In this document: positions 7,584 through 14,978 of the stretch, piece by piece
Layout: each line of letters begins with the position of its first letter
How positions within the stretch are numbered: position 1 is the first letter of the stretch
DNA from: Sulfolobales archaeon
GTDB taxonomy: Archaea; Thermoproteota; Thermoprotei_A; Sulfolobales; NBVN01
NCBI GenBank assembly: GCA_025058345.1
Contig: JANXEN010000001.1
Coordinates: 196,481-260,480, forward strand
DNA: 64,000 nucleotides
Direction: 5' to 3'
Program-made: the position numbers and the translations under genes
Notes under the pieces: generated by a model
Seen by the model: the letters and a program-made list of their open reading frames with translations, nothing else
Databases searched by the model: none
What the model was told of the DNA's origin: nothing

Positions 7584-7868
7584 CTATGGTTTAGGCGGAG
7601 GTGGCATAGGTGCTGCGATGTTTGAGGTTATGTACGAGATCAACGAGAATATAGAACTACCTAAGGCTAACCAAAAAGCAGCTATTATAGCATCCTCTAT
7701 CAATGACTGTCCAGTCCTCTTCAACCTATAAAAAGGTATAGGTGAGCCCTTTAATGCCCAGCCAACAAACCAAGCTAGTAGGAAAATAAACCAAGCAACT
7801 GTAACTACCTGAATAGTTATATCCCTCACAAAGTCAGCTATGCTCATCAAACCCCCTAAAACATGCAT
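7584..7868 (-). CDS. Small two-helix membrane protein, CedA1-like (conjugative-type pilin candidate)
   Basis: 94 aa. Two hydrophobic helices (about 18-38 and 58-84) are joined by a short basic cytoplasmic loop, GSPIPFYRLKRTGQSLIED, and followed by a Pro-rich end (PMPPPPKP). Size, topology and the position immediately upstream of a polytopic CedA-like gene match CedA1, which forms VirB2-like pili in crenarchaeal DNA import. I recognise this by pattern, not by a verified alignment. The gap to the next gene is 13 bp, so an operon of three membrane proteins is likely. Confidence 0.55.
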   Translation of the reverse strand: MHVLGGLMSIADFVRDITIQVVTVAWFIFLLAWFVGWALKGSPIPFYRLKRTGQSLIEDAIIAAFWLALGSSIFSLISYITSNIAAPMPPPPKP

Positions 7869-7979
7869 AACTTATAAAGTGTTAGTAATTAATTAATACT
7901 GAATCAATGCTTTAGAATCTACTACAGATGGTTAAGAGCTATTTAGTTTTAATAGGCCTGCATTCACCTGGGGGTTAAA

Positions 7980-7988
7980 TTTAAAAGG
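7980..7988 (+). promoter_or_regulatory. TATA box of AdoMet decarboxylase gene
   Basis: TTTAAAAGG preceded by A/T bases lies about 27 nt upstream of a likely start site near 8008. A strong Shine-Dalgarno (GGAGGG, 8015-8020) then sits 6 nt before the ATG at 8027. Confidence 0.55.
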
Positions 7989-8023
7989 TTTAAGTCCTTC
8001 ATAACTAGGGGGTTGGAGGGCTA

Positions 8024-8422
8024 ATGATGGGGGTACAAACATTATTAAGATTTGAGGGGGTGCAGACCACCTACAAGGTTATTGGTAAACATGTATACGG
8101 CAACCTATATGAATGTGATTCAAACATTTTATCAAATGCTGAGTACCTAAGCGATGTTGTTATTAAGGCAGCTAGGGAGGGTAACATGACGTTACTAGAT
8201 GTTAAGTACTGGAAAATAGAACCAGGTGTAAGTATTGTCGCTATAATCCTCGAATCCCACATAACCATACATACGTGGCCTGAATACAACTTCGCAACAG
8301 TTGATGTTTATTCATGTGGCTTACATACAGACCCTGAAGCTGCCTTCAAGTATATCGTAAACGCATTAAAAGCGGAGAAATGCGAGTATAAAGTTGTTGA
8401 TAGATCTCTACATCAAACATAA
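8024..8422 (+). CDS. speH: S-adenosylmethionine decarboxylase proenzyme
   Basis: 132-aa pyruvoyl enzyme of the archaeal/bacterial SpeH class. It provides decarboxylated AdoMet as aminopropyl donor for spermidine-type polyamines. Self-cleavage is expected between Glu77 and Ser78 in [13 protein letters not shown], with Ser78 becoming the pyruvoyl group. VDVYSCG carries the conserved Cys. Of the two paralogues in this window, this copy has the TWPE and YSCG signature I associate with AdoMet decarboxylase, while the copy at 43.8 kb looks like the arginine decarboxylase. The GGAGGG spacing favours the second ATG (8027). Confidence 0.9.
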   Translation: MMGVQTLLRFEGVQTTYKVIGKHVYGNLYECDSNILSNAEYLSDVVIKAAREGNMTLLDVKYWKIEPGVSIVAIILESHITIHTWPEYNFATVDVYSCGLHTDPEAAFKYIVNALKAEKCEYKVVDRSLHQT

Positions 8423-8501
8423 CTAACTATTTTTCATAGCTATTGTTTTAGATGTAATTTATTGATGTAAGAGTTTATTAACCTCAAAATAATCTTCTAG
8501 T

Positions 8502-8590
8502 TAGGGAGGGTCTGCAGAAGAGTGATAGAAGGCCCTCCAACCCCGCGGTGATTGGGGTTTATCCCAACTTACGTCCCCAACACCGCTACA
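8502..8590 (+). ncRNA. Candidate structured RNA with two hairpins
   Basis: Between speH and the convergent MTHFR gene lie two G/C-rich hairpins in otherwise A/T-rich DNA. Hairpin 1 pairs GGAGGGTC (8505-8512) with GGCCCTCC (8531-8538). Hairpin 2 pairs GCGGTG (8545-8550) with CACCGC (8581-8586), continued by TTGGGG with CCCCAA around a 17-nt loop. A TATA-like TTTATTAA at 8474-8481 predicts a plus-strand start near 8503. ACA follows the second stem. An alternative pairing AACCCC/GGGGTT is also possible. It overlaps the last codons of the opposite gene. No known family recognised. Confidence 0.4.
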
Positions 8591-9683
8591 TGTTCTTTAA
8601 CTCTTTCCTCACCCTCTTTAGAAATGTCAGAGCTACTTCATTGTTACCGTAAGTAGATATGTAGAATCCGTTGCTCAAACCTTTAACCTCCTCTAAAACC
8701 TCCCTAAACATCAATTCGTTAGCTGTAACGAGGTCGTTAGTTCTTAAAAGATTGATTATACGTTCTTTCTCAGAATTATCTAAGTTAATTCCTAAATTAT
8801 TTAAGGAGTTCAACCTTCCGGCACTATCTACTACCGCGTATGTGGTCACTAACTTAACGTTGGGGTCATACGCTCTTAAAGATCTTGCTAATTGGTTAAA
8901 CCTGCTGATGCTATAGATCGGTTGAGTTACAACGAACTCTGCACCAGCCCGCAACTTCCTTACACATCTTAAAATCTCTAACTCTAAGTAACTGCTGTAT
9001 TGATTTACAGCTACACCAATATGAGCTGGCTTACTCCCAACGTTTACTTTTTTACCGCCGTAATCAACGCATAAATCACTTATTAACCTACATAAATACA
9101 CTGACTGAGTAGAGTCTAGTTCGAAGAAGGCCCCTACTTTATTTCTAGGCCAATCACCGGTTATGAATATGTAGTTACGTATATCACAGTTTAGTGATGT
9201 GACTAGATATGATATTAATTCCTCTACATGTTTATTACGTGATGCTATGTTCATCAACACGTCTGAATCCTTTATATGATTCTTAATCATTAAAGCCAGG
9301 GCAAGTTGGTCGTAGGTTCTTAAACCCATAGGTGAATCTACAATAGCGTAAGCGTCGAGATAAGTTGATAGTTTAGCTAACATATCAAGTAGTTTAGGTA
9401 TGTCTAAGCTGTTAGGTTGGGTGAAAACCTCATACGCTATTGCGTTACCCTTACTAAGCGCGTTCATGAACTTCGAGAGATCTCTCCTGGCAGGCGAGTA
9501 GTAATCCCTCAACTTGAAATAAGGTCTTAAATTAACCTTAGTGAATACTTCATAGCGTTTATCGTGCTGACCTAAAGTATTGTATAGTTTAACCCATACG
9601 CACTCCCCTAAAACCTCGCATCGACTATCTCTGTACCCACCACACGGCCCATTCAGCATGTTCTTAGGACAGCCAGCCAACAC
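8586..9683 (-). CDS. metF: Methylenetetrahydropterin reductase (MetF) with N-terminal MetV-like Cys domain
   Basis: 365 aa. The N-terminus carries a Cys-rich module (CPKNMLNGPCGGYRDSRCEV) of the MetV/MTHFR-C type. A flavin TIM-barrel MTHFR domain follows from about residue 75, with ITGDWP, AHIGVAVN and the VTQPIYS block typical of MetF. It would reduce methylene- to methyl-tetrahydropterin. In many bacteria MetV is a separate partner subunit; here both parts are one chain. It fits functionally with the glycine cleavage genes at 37-42 kb. The gene stands alone, with its 3' end against the candidate RNA. Confidence 0.85.
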   Translation of the reverse strand: MLAGCPKNMLNGPCGGYRDSRCEVLGECVWVKLYNTLGQHDKRYEVFTKVNLRPYFKLRDYYSPARRDLSKFMNALSKGNAIAYEVFTQPNSLDIPKLLDMLAKLSTYLDAYAIVDSPMGLRTYDQLALALMIKNHIKDSDVLMNIASRNKHVEELISYLVTSLNCDIRNYIFITGDWPRNKVGAFFELDSTQSVYLCRLISDLCVDYGGKKVNVGSKPAHIGVAVNQYSSYLELEILRCVRKLRAGAEFVVTQPIYSISRFNQLARSLRAYDPNVKLVTTYAVVDSAGRLNSLNNLGINLDNSEKERIINLLRTNDLVTANELMFREVLEEVKGLSNGFYISTYGNNEVALTFLKRVRKELKNM

Positions 9684-9738
9684 CTATTCCTACCCGTAGT
9701 AAATGCTTAAAGTATTAAAATATTAGTAACTATCGGTT

Positions 9739-10854
9739 GTGATGAAAGTAGGTATTGTGGGTGGTGGGATTGGAGGTCTACTTACCGGTGTTAAAGTTTC
9801 CGGCTTATGTGATGTAGATGTATTTGAGGAACACCATCTAGTAGGCTACCCAAAACATTGTACAGGACTAATCTCAGGTAAAGTTCTTAACTTCTTAGGC
9901 TGTGGGGCTGGGGAATTTGTTTTAAATACTTTCAATAATTACACCTTAACTCACACATCAATACCCAATAGGGAATTGAGACTAAAGTTTAGAGACACCA
10001 TAAGCTTAGTTGATAGGCCTAATATCGAGAGGTACTTAAGTGATGTTTTTCAATCCCGTGGAGGCTCCTTATACCTTAGTTTAAAGGCCGTAGCAATTGA
10101 TGCTTCTAACACCTGTTTAATCTTTGAAGACGGAACTATCCGTAAATATGACCTTATAGTCGTTGCTGAAGGAGCTAAGGCAGCGCTTACGAAGTCCTTA
10201 GGTATGTGCAGTAATTCAACATACCTAGTAGGTATGCAGTCAATCATCAGAGCCAATAACGATTTAGACAGTCCGCATGTGATTTTTGGATGTGACATCA
10301 GCTACGAATTCTTTGGGTGGGTTGTCCCTATAGACAGTAAGCAAGTATTAGTTGGGTTAGCAGATCGTTATGTAGATTATCCAAAGTTAAATTACCTAAT
10401 AAAATCTTACCTATCTAGGAGACTCGGCATTAATGACCTAGTCGTTAAGGAGGTTTTCGGCGGGTTAATACCTACCTCAACACCGTGTAGGCAAGCTCTA
10501 AGGAACATTATCGGTGTAGGCGATGCTGTCTTCGTTACTAAACCAATAAGCGGTGGAGGTATATACAGCATCACCAACCAGGTAAGGGTATTGGAGGAAT
10601 CCCTAAGGAGGGGTGGGACCGATTATGCATCTAAGATGTACTTAAGGGGATTACTAAACCTCTTAACTACTCTTAAGATACAGCACCTATTAAGAAACCT
10701 CGTAATTAACAAGTTCGGTAGCTTAAGTAATTTTGTTATGAAGCTTATAGAATCAGAGGTCAATGAGGTCACTTTACTGGACTACGATAAATACATACTA
10801 AATCCGCTAGACCTCAATAACTTACTTAAATCACTTAGGGCTCTCCTTACATAA
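9739..10854 (+). CDS. Geranylgeranyl reductase family flavoprotein
   Basis: 371-aa FAD-dependent oxidoreductase (COG0644). The dinucleotide fold GIVGGGIGGLLTG is at the N-terminus, HCTGLIS is the conserved Cys-Gly region at about 47, and GVGDAVFVTKPISGGGIYS near residue 260 contacts FAD. In archaea these enzymes saturate the geranylgeranyl chains of membrane lipids or of quinones. Which of the two applies here cannot be told. GTG (9739) and ATG (9742) are adjacent; the ATG is the likely start. The promoter is shared with the divergent MTHFR gene across 55 bp. Confidence 0.87.
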   Translation: MMKVGIVGGGIGGLLTGVKVSGLCDVDVFEEHHLVGYPKHCTGLISGKVLNFLGCGAGEFVLNTFNNYTLTHTSIPNRELRLKFRDTISLVDRPNIERYLSDVFQSRGGSLYLSLKAVAIDASNTCLIFEDGTIRKYDLIVVAEGAKAALTKSLGMCSNSTYLVGMQSIIRANNDLDSPHVIFGCDISYEFFGWVVPIDSKQVLVGLADRYVDYPKLNYLIKSYLSRRLGINDLVVKEVFGGLIPTSTPCRQALRNIIGVGDAVFVTKPISGGGIYSITNQVRVLEESLRRGGTDYASKMYLRGLLNLLTTLKIQHLLRNLVINKFGSLSNFVMKLIESEVNEVTLLDYDKYILNPLDLNNLLKSLRALLT

Positions 10855-10877
10855 CTCGTAAATCACTTCCTTTCCAC

Positions 10878-10885
10878 TTTTAAAT
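10878..10885 (+). promoter_or_regulatory. TATA box upstream of the thiolation gene
   Basis: TTTTAAAT about 26 nt before 10905-10908 predicts a transcript that begins at or next to GTG GTG. That implies a leaderless start in a frame that hits TAG after five codons, one base out of phase with the conserved coding frame. Confidence 0.5.
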
Positions 10886-10918
10886 CGTCTTACCTAGTAT
10901 CACTGTGGTGGGCTTGAA

Positions 10919-11866
10919 ATAGCAACATGCGCTAAATGCGGTATTAATGCTGCTGTGGTATTTCAGAAGCACAGCAGTAAATTATTATGTAGGGGATGCT
11001 TTGCAGATGATGTTAGACTCCGTATATATAACGAGGTCCATAAATACAGCATGTTTGGTTCCGGTGAGAAGTTGTTACTGGCTATTTCTGGCGGTAAGGA
11101 CAGTTTCGTCCTCTTCGACGTTATTTTAAAGATACATGAACCAAGTAAGTTAGGGGTCATCACCGTATTAGAAGGTATTGAAGGTTATAATAGGGATGAA
11201 GATGTACGTTGGGTGATAGAAAGCAGTAAGGAGTTAGGTATAGACTGTATTAGAACCTCATTTAAGGAGGTAGTAGGTTACAGCCTTAAAGATTTGGTAG
11301 CTAGGTCAGGTAGGTCGGAGTTAAATGTAAGTCCTTGCACTTTCTGCGGTATGATAAGGCGGAAAATAATAAATAAATTTGCCAGGGAATTAGGGTATGA
11401 TAAGGTACTAACGGCTCATAACTTAGATGACGAATCTCAGACAGCATTCATAAATATACTGAGGGGTGATTTAAGCAGACTTCTGCAGTCCCACCCTAAA
11501 GGCCCTAAGTTAAGTGAGTTATTTATTAGGAGGGTAAAACCGCTTAGGAAGGTCTATGAGTGGGAGTGCGCACTATATGCTTATTTAAATGGATTTAAGT
11601 TTCAGGAGGTTGAATGCCCATACATTACTGATAGACCTACCTTAAGGGCTAAAATAAGGGAATACCTATATAAGCTTGAGTCCATCAGACCTGGAACACT
11701 CTTAAAATTCCTTAACTCAGTAGATGACTTAATAATTAAATACTTTAGCACTTCTGATAATCTACCTCATCTCCCTACCTGCAGTTATTGCGGTGAACCT
11801 ACTGCGTATGATAGGACTATCTGTAAAACCTGTGAACTACTCATTAAGGTAGGTGTTGTTTTGTGA
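10919..11866 (+). CDS. tRNA thiolation ATP-pyrophosphatase (TtcA/Ncs6 family); start unclear
   Basis: PP-loop enzyme that thiolates tRNA. The track starts at GTG 10955, but the frame upstream encodes the first half of the conserved N-terminal zinc finger, CAKCG, paired with LCRGCF. The gene must therefore begin at or before about 10919. No ATG/GTG/TTG is in frame after TAG 10895; ATA (10919) is used here as placeholder. Other features: the PP-loop SGGKDS near residue 60, the central CTFCG Cys pair, HNLDDESQT, and a C-terminal zinc finger CSYCGEP...CKTCE. The stop overlaps the next gene by 4 bp. Confidence 0.85.
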   Translation: MATCAKCGINAAVVFQKHSSKLLCRGCFADDVRLRIYNEVHKYSMFGSGEKLLLAISGGKDSFVLFDVILKIHEPSKLGVITVLEGIEGYNRDEDVRWVIESSKELGIDCIRTSFKEVVGYSLKDLVARSGRSELNVSPCTFCGMIRRKIINKFARELGYDKVLTAHNLDDESQTAFINILRGDLSRLLQSHPKGPKLSELFIRRVKPLRKVYEWECALYAYLNGFKFQEVECPYITDRPTLRAKIREYLYKLESIRPGTLLKFLNSVDDLIIKYFSTSDNLPHLPTCSYCGEPTAYDRTICKTCELLIKVGVVL

Positions 11867-12456
11867 GGGTCGATAAAGATTTATGGACTAAGAAGAAGGA
11901 TGCAATGCGTAAGAGGTTACTGGAAGACCTCCACATAGGTTACTTGGACGAAGATATATCAGACATACTTCTGAAGATATTTGAAAGGGAAGACGCGTTC
12001 TCCATCAGCTCATGCAGCGGTAGAATAATATTCGTTGACGCTCAACTACCGTGGATAAGGAAGTCATCAACAGTTATCTTCAAGAAACATAAACCTATAA
12101 CGGTTGAGGAATACATAGAATCCCTTAACAAACCGTTGTTAAATGCGCTATGGATCATTGTCACAGGCCCTATAATCCACATATCTACAGCGACCTTAAA
12201 GGAGGCGTTTAAGCTGATATCCGCAGGTAGGGCTGCAGGATTTAAACACAGCGGTATTATAAGCTTCAGGAGGGATGGAATAGTATTAGAGTTGAAGAGT
12301 GGTATAGGACTCACATATATGGCTAAGAAAGATAATAATGTGTTGATAGACCTCAACAACATCGGCGAAGTTGTTAACGCTTGTAACGATGTTTTGCTGA
12401 AGGGTAAGGAGAGGCTAAACCGACTTAAGGAAGTGCTTAGTAAGCTTGAAAATTAA
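11863..12456 (+). CDS. taw3: tRNA wybutosine-synthesis protein Tyw3 (Taw3)
   Basis: 197-aa SAM-dependent methyltransferase family acting on the wyosine base next to the tRNA-Phe anticodon. The family motif SSCSGRI (about 45-51) and the later SAGRAAGFKHSG and SGIGL blocks are clear. A GTG start overlaps the stop of the thiolation gene (GTGA), so two tRNA-modification genes form one operon. Archaeal Tyw3 is normally a free-standing 190-210 aa protein, as here. Confidence 0.93.
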   Translation: MRVDKDLWTKKKDAMRKRLLEDLHIGYLDEDISDILLKIFEREDAFSISSCSGRIIFVDAQLPWIRKSSTVIFKKHKPITVEEYIESLNKPLLNALWIIVTGPIIHISTATLKEAFKLISAGRAAGFKHSGIISFRRDGIVLELKSGIGLTYMAKKDNNVLIDLNNIGEVVNACNDVLLKGKERLNRLKEVLSKLEN

Positions 12457-12482
12457 GTATATGGGAGGCCTAAAGTCGAGAT

Positions 12483-14309
12483 CTACTCTTCTACTTCTTC
12501 TACTGGTGATTCGTAGAAGTATTCATTGATGGATTTTTGATACCTATCTAAGTAACTATCAGGTTTATTTATCCTAGGTCTTCCTGTCTTTCGGTCCCTT
12601 CTAAAGGTTACATCTAACTCCTTAAGGAATACGTTCATACCTCGCTTAAGGCTTGTTGGACTAAATGCTTTACCGCGAACTCCTGGAACACCGCTAAACA
12701 CTATTATGTTATCAGCTATGTTATCTATTACTGTTAGGTCATGGTCAACGACGAAGGCTACCGCTTTCCTAACCTCCACAACTTTTTTAATTGCTTTACA
12801 AATAGTTAATCTTTCATCAACATCTACGAATGCTGAAGGTTCATCCAAGAGATAGATATCGGCGTCTCTAGCGAGTGTAACAGCTATAGCGAACTTCTGT
12901 AGTTCTCCACCGCTTAACTCGTTAATGTTTCTTAGATAAAGCTTATGGAGGTTTAACCTTTTTATAACATCGTTTTGGAACCAGTCACTGCAGGCTAGTT
13001 GAGAAGACTTACATAACTCCTTGAAAGCTTCCTCAACACTACTCCATTCAAATAATTCAGTCTTGACGTACTGGGGCTTATGACTTATTCTAAGCATCTT
13101 CGTAGTTAAGTAACCCTCATCAGGCTCTAACTCACTAGCGAGTAATTTTATGAACGTCGTTTTACCTATCGCGTTAGGTCCGACAACGCCTAGGACTTCC
13201 CCCTTACTTACATCGCCTGCATCAACACTTAACTCAAAACTGCCTATGGACTTCCGTAAATTCGGCCATGAAATGAACTTCTCCTCAAATCTTTCACTAA
13301 GCCCTCCACCGAACTTATTGAACGTTATCGGTTCAGGCCTTATTTTCATGTTCTCTGATGGTAGGTACCCGATCAGGAAGTTGTTTATTCCAGACCCTAC
13401 AGAGTAAACTTTAGAGAATATGCCGAAGACCCCTGGCTCACCGTAAACTATTGTTACGTAATCAGATACGTAATCAAGGATCGCTAAGTCATGTTCCACA
13501 ACTATTACGTACTTATTCTTAATGAACTCCTTAATAGCTCTAGATATCCTTAATCTCTCATAAACGTCTAAGTAGCTTGAGGGTTCATCGAAGAAAAAGA
13601 CGTCTGCGTCTCGCAGTAACGCTGCAGCTATGGCGAATTTCTGCAACTCACCGCCACTTAAGGTGGATACGCTACTGTCCCAGCAGCTATCTAGATTTAC
13701 ATACTTACGTACATCTCGGGCTATACCTCTCTCATCAATTCTATTGATAACATCCTTAACAACGCCCTTCACGAACTTCCTAATCACGTCTACATGTTGA
13801 ATCTTATGAACCACCCTTAATTCCTTATTAACCAATTTACTCAAATACTGGTACATTTCACTTCCTCTATAGAATTTGAGGACAGGATCCCATGATGGTT
13901 TAGACTCTAAATCACCTAAATTAGGTATAACTTCCCCTGATAGTATTTTAATGGCTGAGGTTTTACCTATACCGTTCTTACCGACTATTCCTAAAACCTT
14001 ACCGCCTATAGGTATTGGAAGTCCGTAGAGTTTGAAGGAATTAATACCGTATCTATGGACTAATTTTTTCTCAAGCTCGTCAGGTAGGTTAATTACAGTT
14101 ATAGCGTTATATGGGCACTTCCTAACGCATATACCGCAACCAACGCAAACCAACTCGTAAATAACCGGCTTACCCTTCCTGGATTCGGAAAGTTCTATAG
14201 CCTTAGAGCCTGACCTATTTATAGGGCAAAATCTAACGCACTCTAGATTACATTTATCCGGCCTACATAGGTCATAATCTATTACTGCAATCCTAACCAT
14301 CGCAACCAC
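12483..14309 (-). CDS. ABCE1/Rli1 ribosome recycling ATPase
   Basis: 608 aa. Two 4Fe-4S clusters at the N-terminus (CNLECVRFCPI and CVGCGICVRKCPYNAI), then two ABC domains with Walker A GKNGIGKTS and GPNAIGKTT. Each domain has the LSGGELQKFAIA signature and an FFDEPSS or LLDEPSA Walker B. The hinge linkers are conserved. It splits ribosomes after termination. Nothing is missing. A minus-strand TATA (TAAATTATATTTAG near 14337) predicts a leaderless transcript, interleaved with the plus-strand sRNA promoter. Confidence 0.97.
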   Translation of the reverse strand: MVAMVRIAVIDYDLCRPDKCNLECVRFCPINRSGSKAIELSESRKGKPVIYELVCVGCGICVRKCPYNAITVINLPDELEKKLVHRYGINSFKLYGLPIPIGGKVLGIVGKNGIGKTSAIKILSGEVIPNLGDLESKPSWDPVLKFYRGSEMYQYLSKLVNKELRVVHKIQHVDVIRKFVKGVVKDVINRIDERGIARDVRKYVNLDSCWDSSVSTLSGGELQKFAIAAALLRDADVFFFDEPSSYLDVYERLRISRAIKEFIKNKYVIVVEHDLAILDYVSDYVTIVYGEPGVFGIFSKVYSVGSGINNFLIGYLPSENMKIRPEPITFNKFGGGLSERFEEKFISWPNLRKSIGSFELSVDAGDVSKGEVLGVVGPNAIGKTTFIKLLASELEPDEGYLTTKMLRISHKPQYVKTELFEWSSVEEAFKELCKSSQLACSDWFQNDVIKRLNLHKLYLRNINELSGGELQKFAIAVTLARDADIYLLDEPSAFVDVDERLTICKAIKKVVEVRKAVAFVVDHDLTVIDNIADNIIVFSGVPGVRGKAFSPTSLKRGMNVFLKELDVTFRRDRKTGRPRINKPDSYLDRYQKSINEYFYESPVEEVEE

Positions 14310-14348
14310 TCTAACAACTTATAAGCATTCCTAAATATAATTTAGTAG

Positions 14349-14402
14349 ATGATGAGTGGTGACGGCTTGGACGTAGGATGGCATTAAGTAAATCACTGCT
14401 GA
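14349..14402 (+). ncRNA. Candidate C/D-box sRNA
   Basis: C box ATGATGA (14349-14355), 12-nt guide GTGGTGACGGCT, D'-like TGGA (14368-14371), a degenerate C' (GGATGGC), then a stretch ending AAATCACTG and D box CTGA (14399-14402). A TATA (CTTATAAG, about 14319-14327) sits 26 nt before the C box, the usual distance for a start right at the RNA. The weak C' and D' lower certainty. Confidence 0.5.
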
Positions 14403-14498
14403 TTAACCCCTAACTACGGTCTACCTTAAATTTAGAATCATGAGCAATAATATTTAAAATGATGTTAAAAAGACCTAAGTTTCACAGTTTCACGTAAA

Positions 14499-14585
14499 TT
14501 ACCACTCCTCTTCTTCCCACTCTTCTTCTTCCTCTTCCCACCACTCCTCTTCTTCTTCCTCTTCCCACCACTCTTCCTCAAACAT
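14499..14585 (-). CDS. 28-residue Glu/Trp-only peptide gene
   Basis: Minus-strand ATG (14583-14585) to TAA (14499-14501), too short for the ORF track. After Met-Phe every residue is Glu or Trp: blocks of 3, 7, 6 and 4 Glu separated by WW, WW and W, ending in W. GAA and GAG are mixed, so this is not a simple codon slip repeat. A TATA box lies 26 nt before a predicted start a few bases upstream of the ATG, and AGGTG precedes the ATG. That makes real expression likely. I know no family; the peptide would carry about 20 negative charges and six Trp. Confidence 0.6.
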   Translation of the reverse strand: MFEEEWWEEEEEEEWWEEEEEEWEEEEW

Positions 14586-14610
14586 TTAAATCACTCACAC
14601 CTAACTACAA

Positions 14611-14625
14611 ACTTAAATATATAAG
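14611..14625 (-). promoter_or_regulatory. TATA box of the Glu/Trp peptide gene
   Basis: Minus-strand CTTATATATTTAAGT, among the best TATA boxes in the window, centred near 14618. The predicted transcript start is near 14592, giving a leader of about 7 nt before the ATG at 14585. Confidence 0.6.
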
Positions 14626-14756
14626 TTTTTACTAGTGAGAAAGCTTGCTGAATACAGGTCACCGAATATTAACTACCTTTAACTCTCGCAGCTTTATTAA
14701 TAAGGTATATAAACCACACTGACGAATGTGATCAGGTAACGATAAGGTGCACGACT

Positions 14757-14924
14757 ATGCCTGTCACAGATCCGTTTAAGAGTAAGATAGTTGAGGAGAG
14801 ATTACTTAATAAGACTGTTTGTAGGAAGTGCGGTGCTACAAACCCGCCAGAGGCTGTTAAATGCCGTAGGTGTAAGAGCAGAAACCTAAGACCTAAGAAA
14901 AGGTTCGGCGGGAAGAAGGGTTAA
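14757..14924 (+). CDS. rpl40e: Ribosomal protein L40e
   Basis: 55-aa large-subunit protein, absent from the ORF track because of its size. ATG 14757, TAA 14922-14924. The zinc finger is CRKCG...CRRC, and the basic tail is [11 protein letters not shown]. Length and sequence fit archaeal L40e. TATA GTATATAAAC (14705-14714) and AAGGTG 8 nt before ATG give a complete expression signal. Confidence 0.95.
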   Translation: MPVTDPFKSKIVEERLLNKTVCRKCGATNPPEAVKCRRCKSRNLRPKKRFGGKKG

Positions 14925-14978
14925 CACCTTCAATTATTCTTTGAAACGCTAATTAAACAGTTGCAACACAATATGAGT

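Noticed and set aside
14499-14585. Glu/Trp run as a simple DNA repeat
   Set aside because: GAA/GAG vary, Trp spacing is regular, and promoter and SD are in place; a coding origin is more likely than replication slippage.
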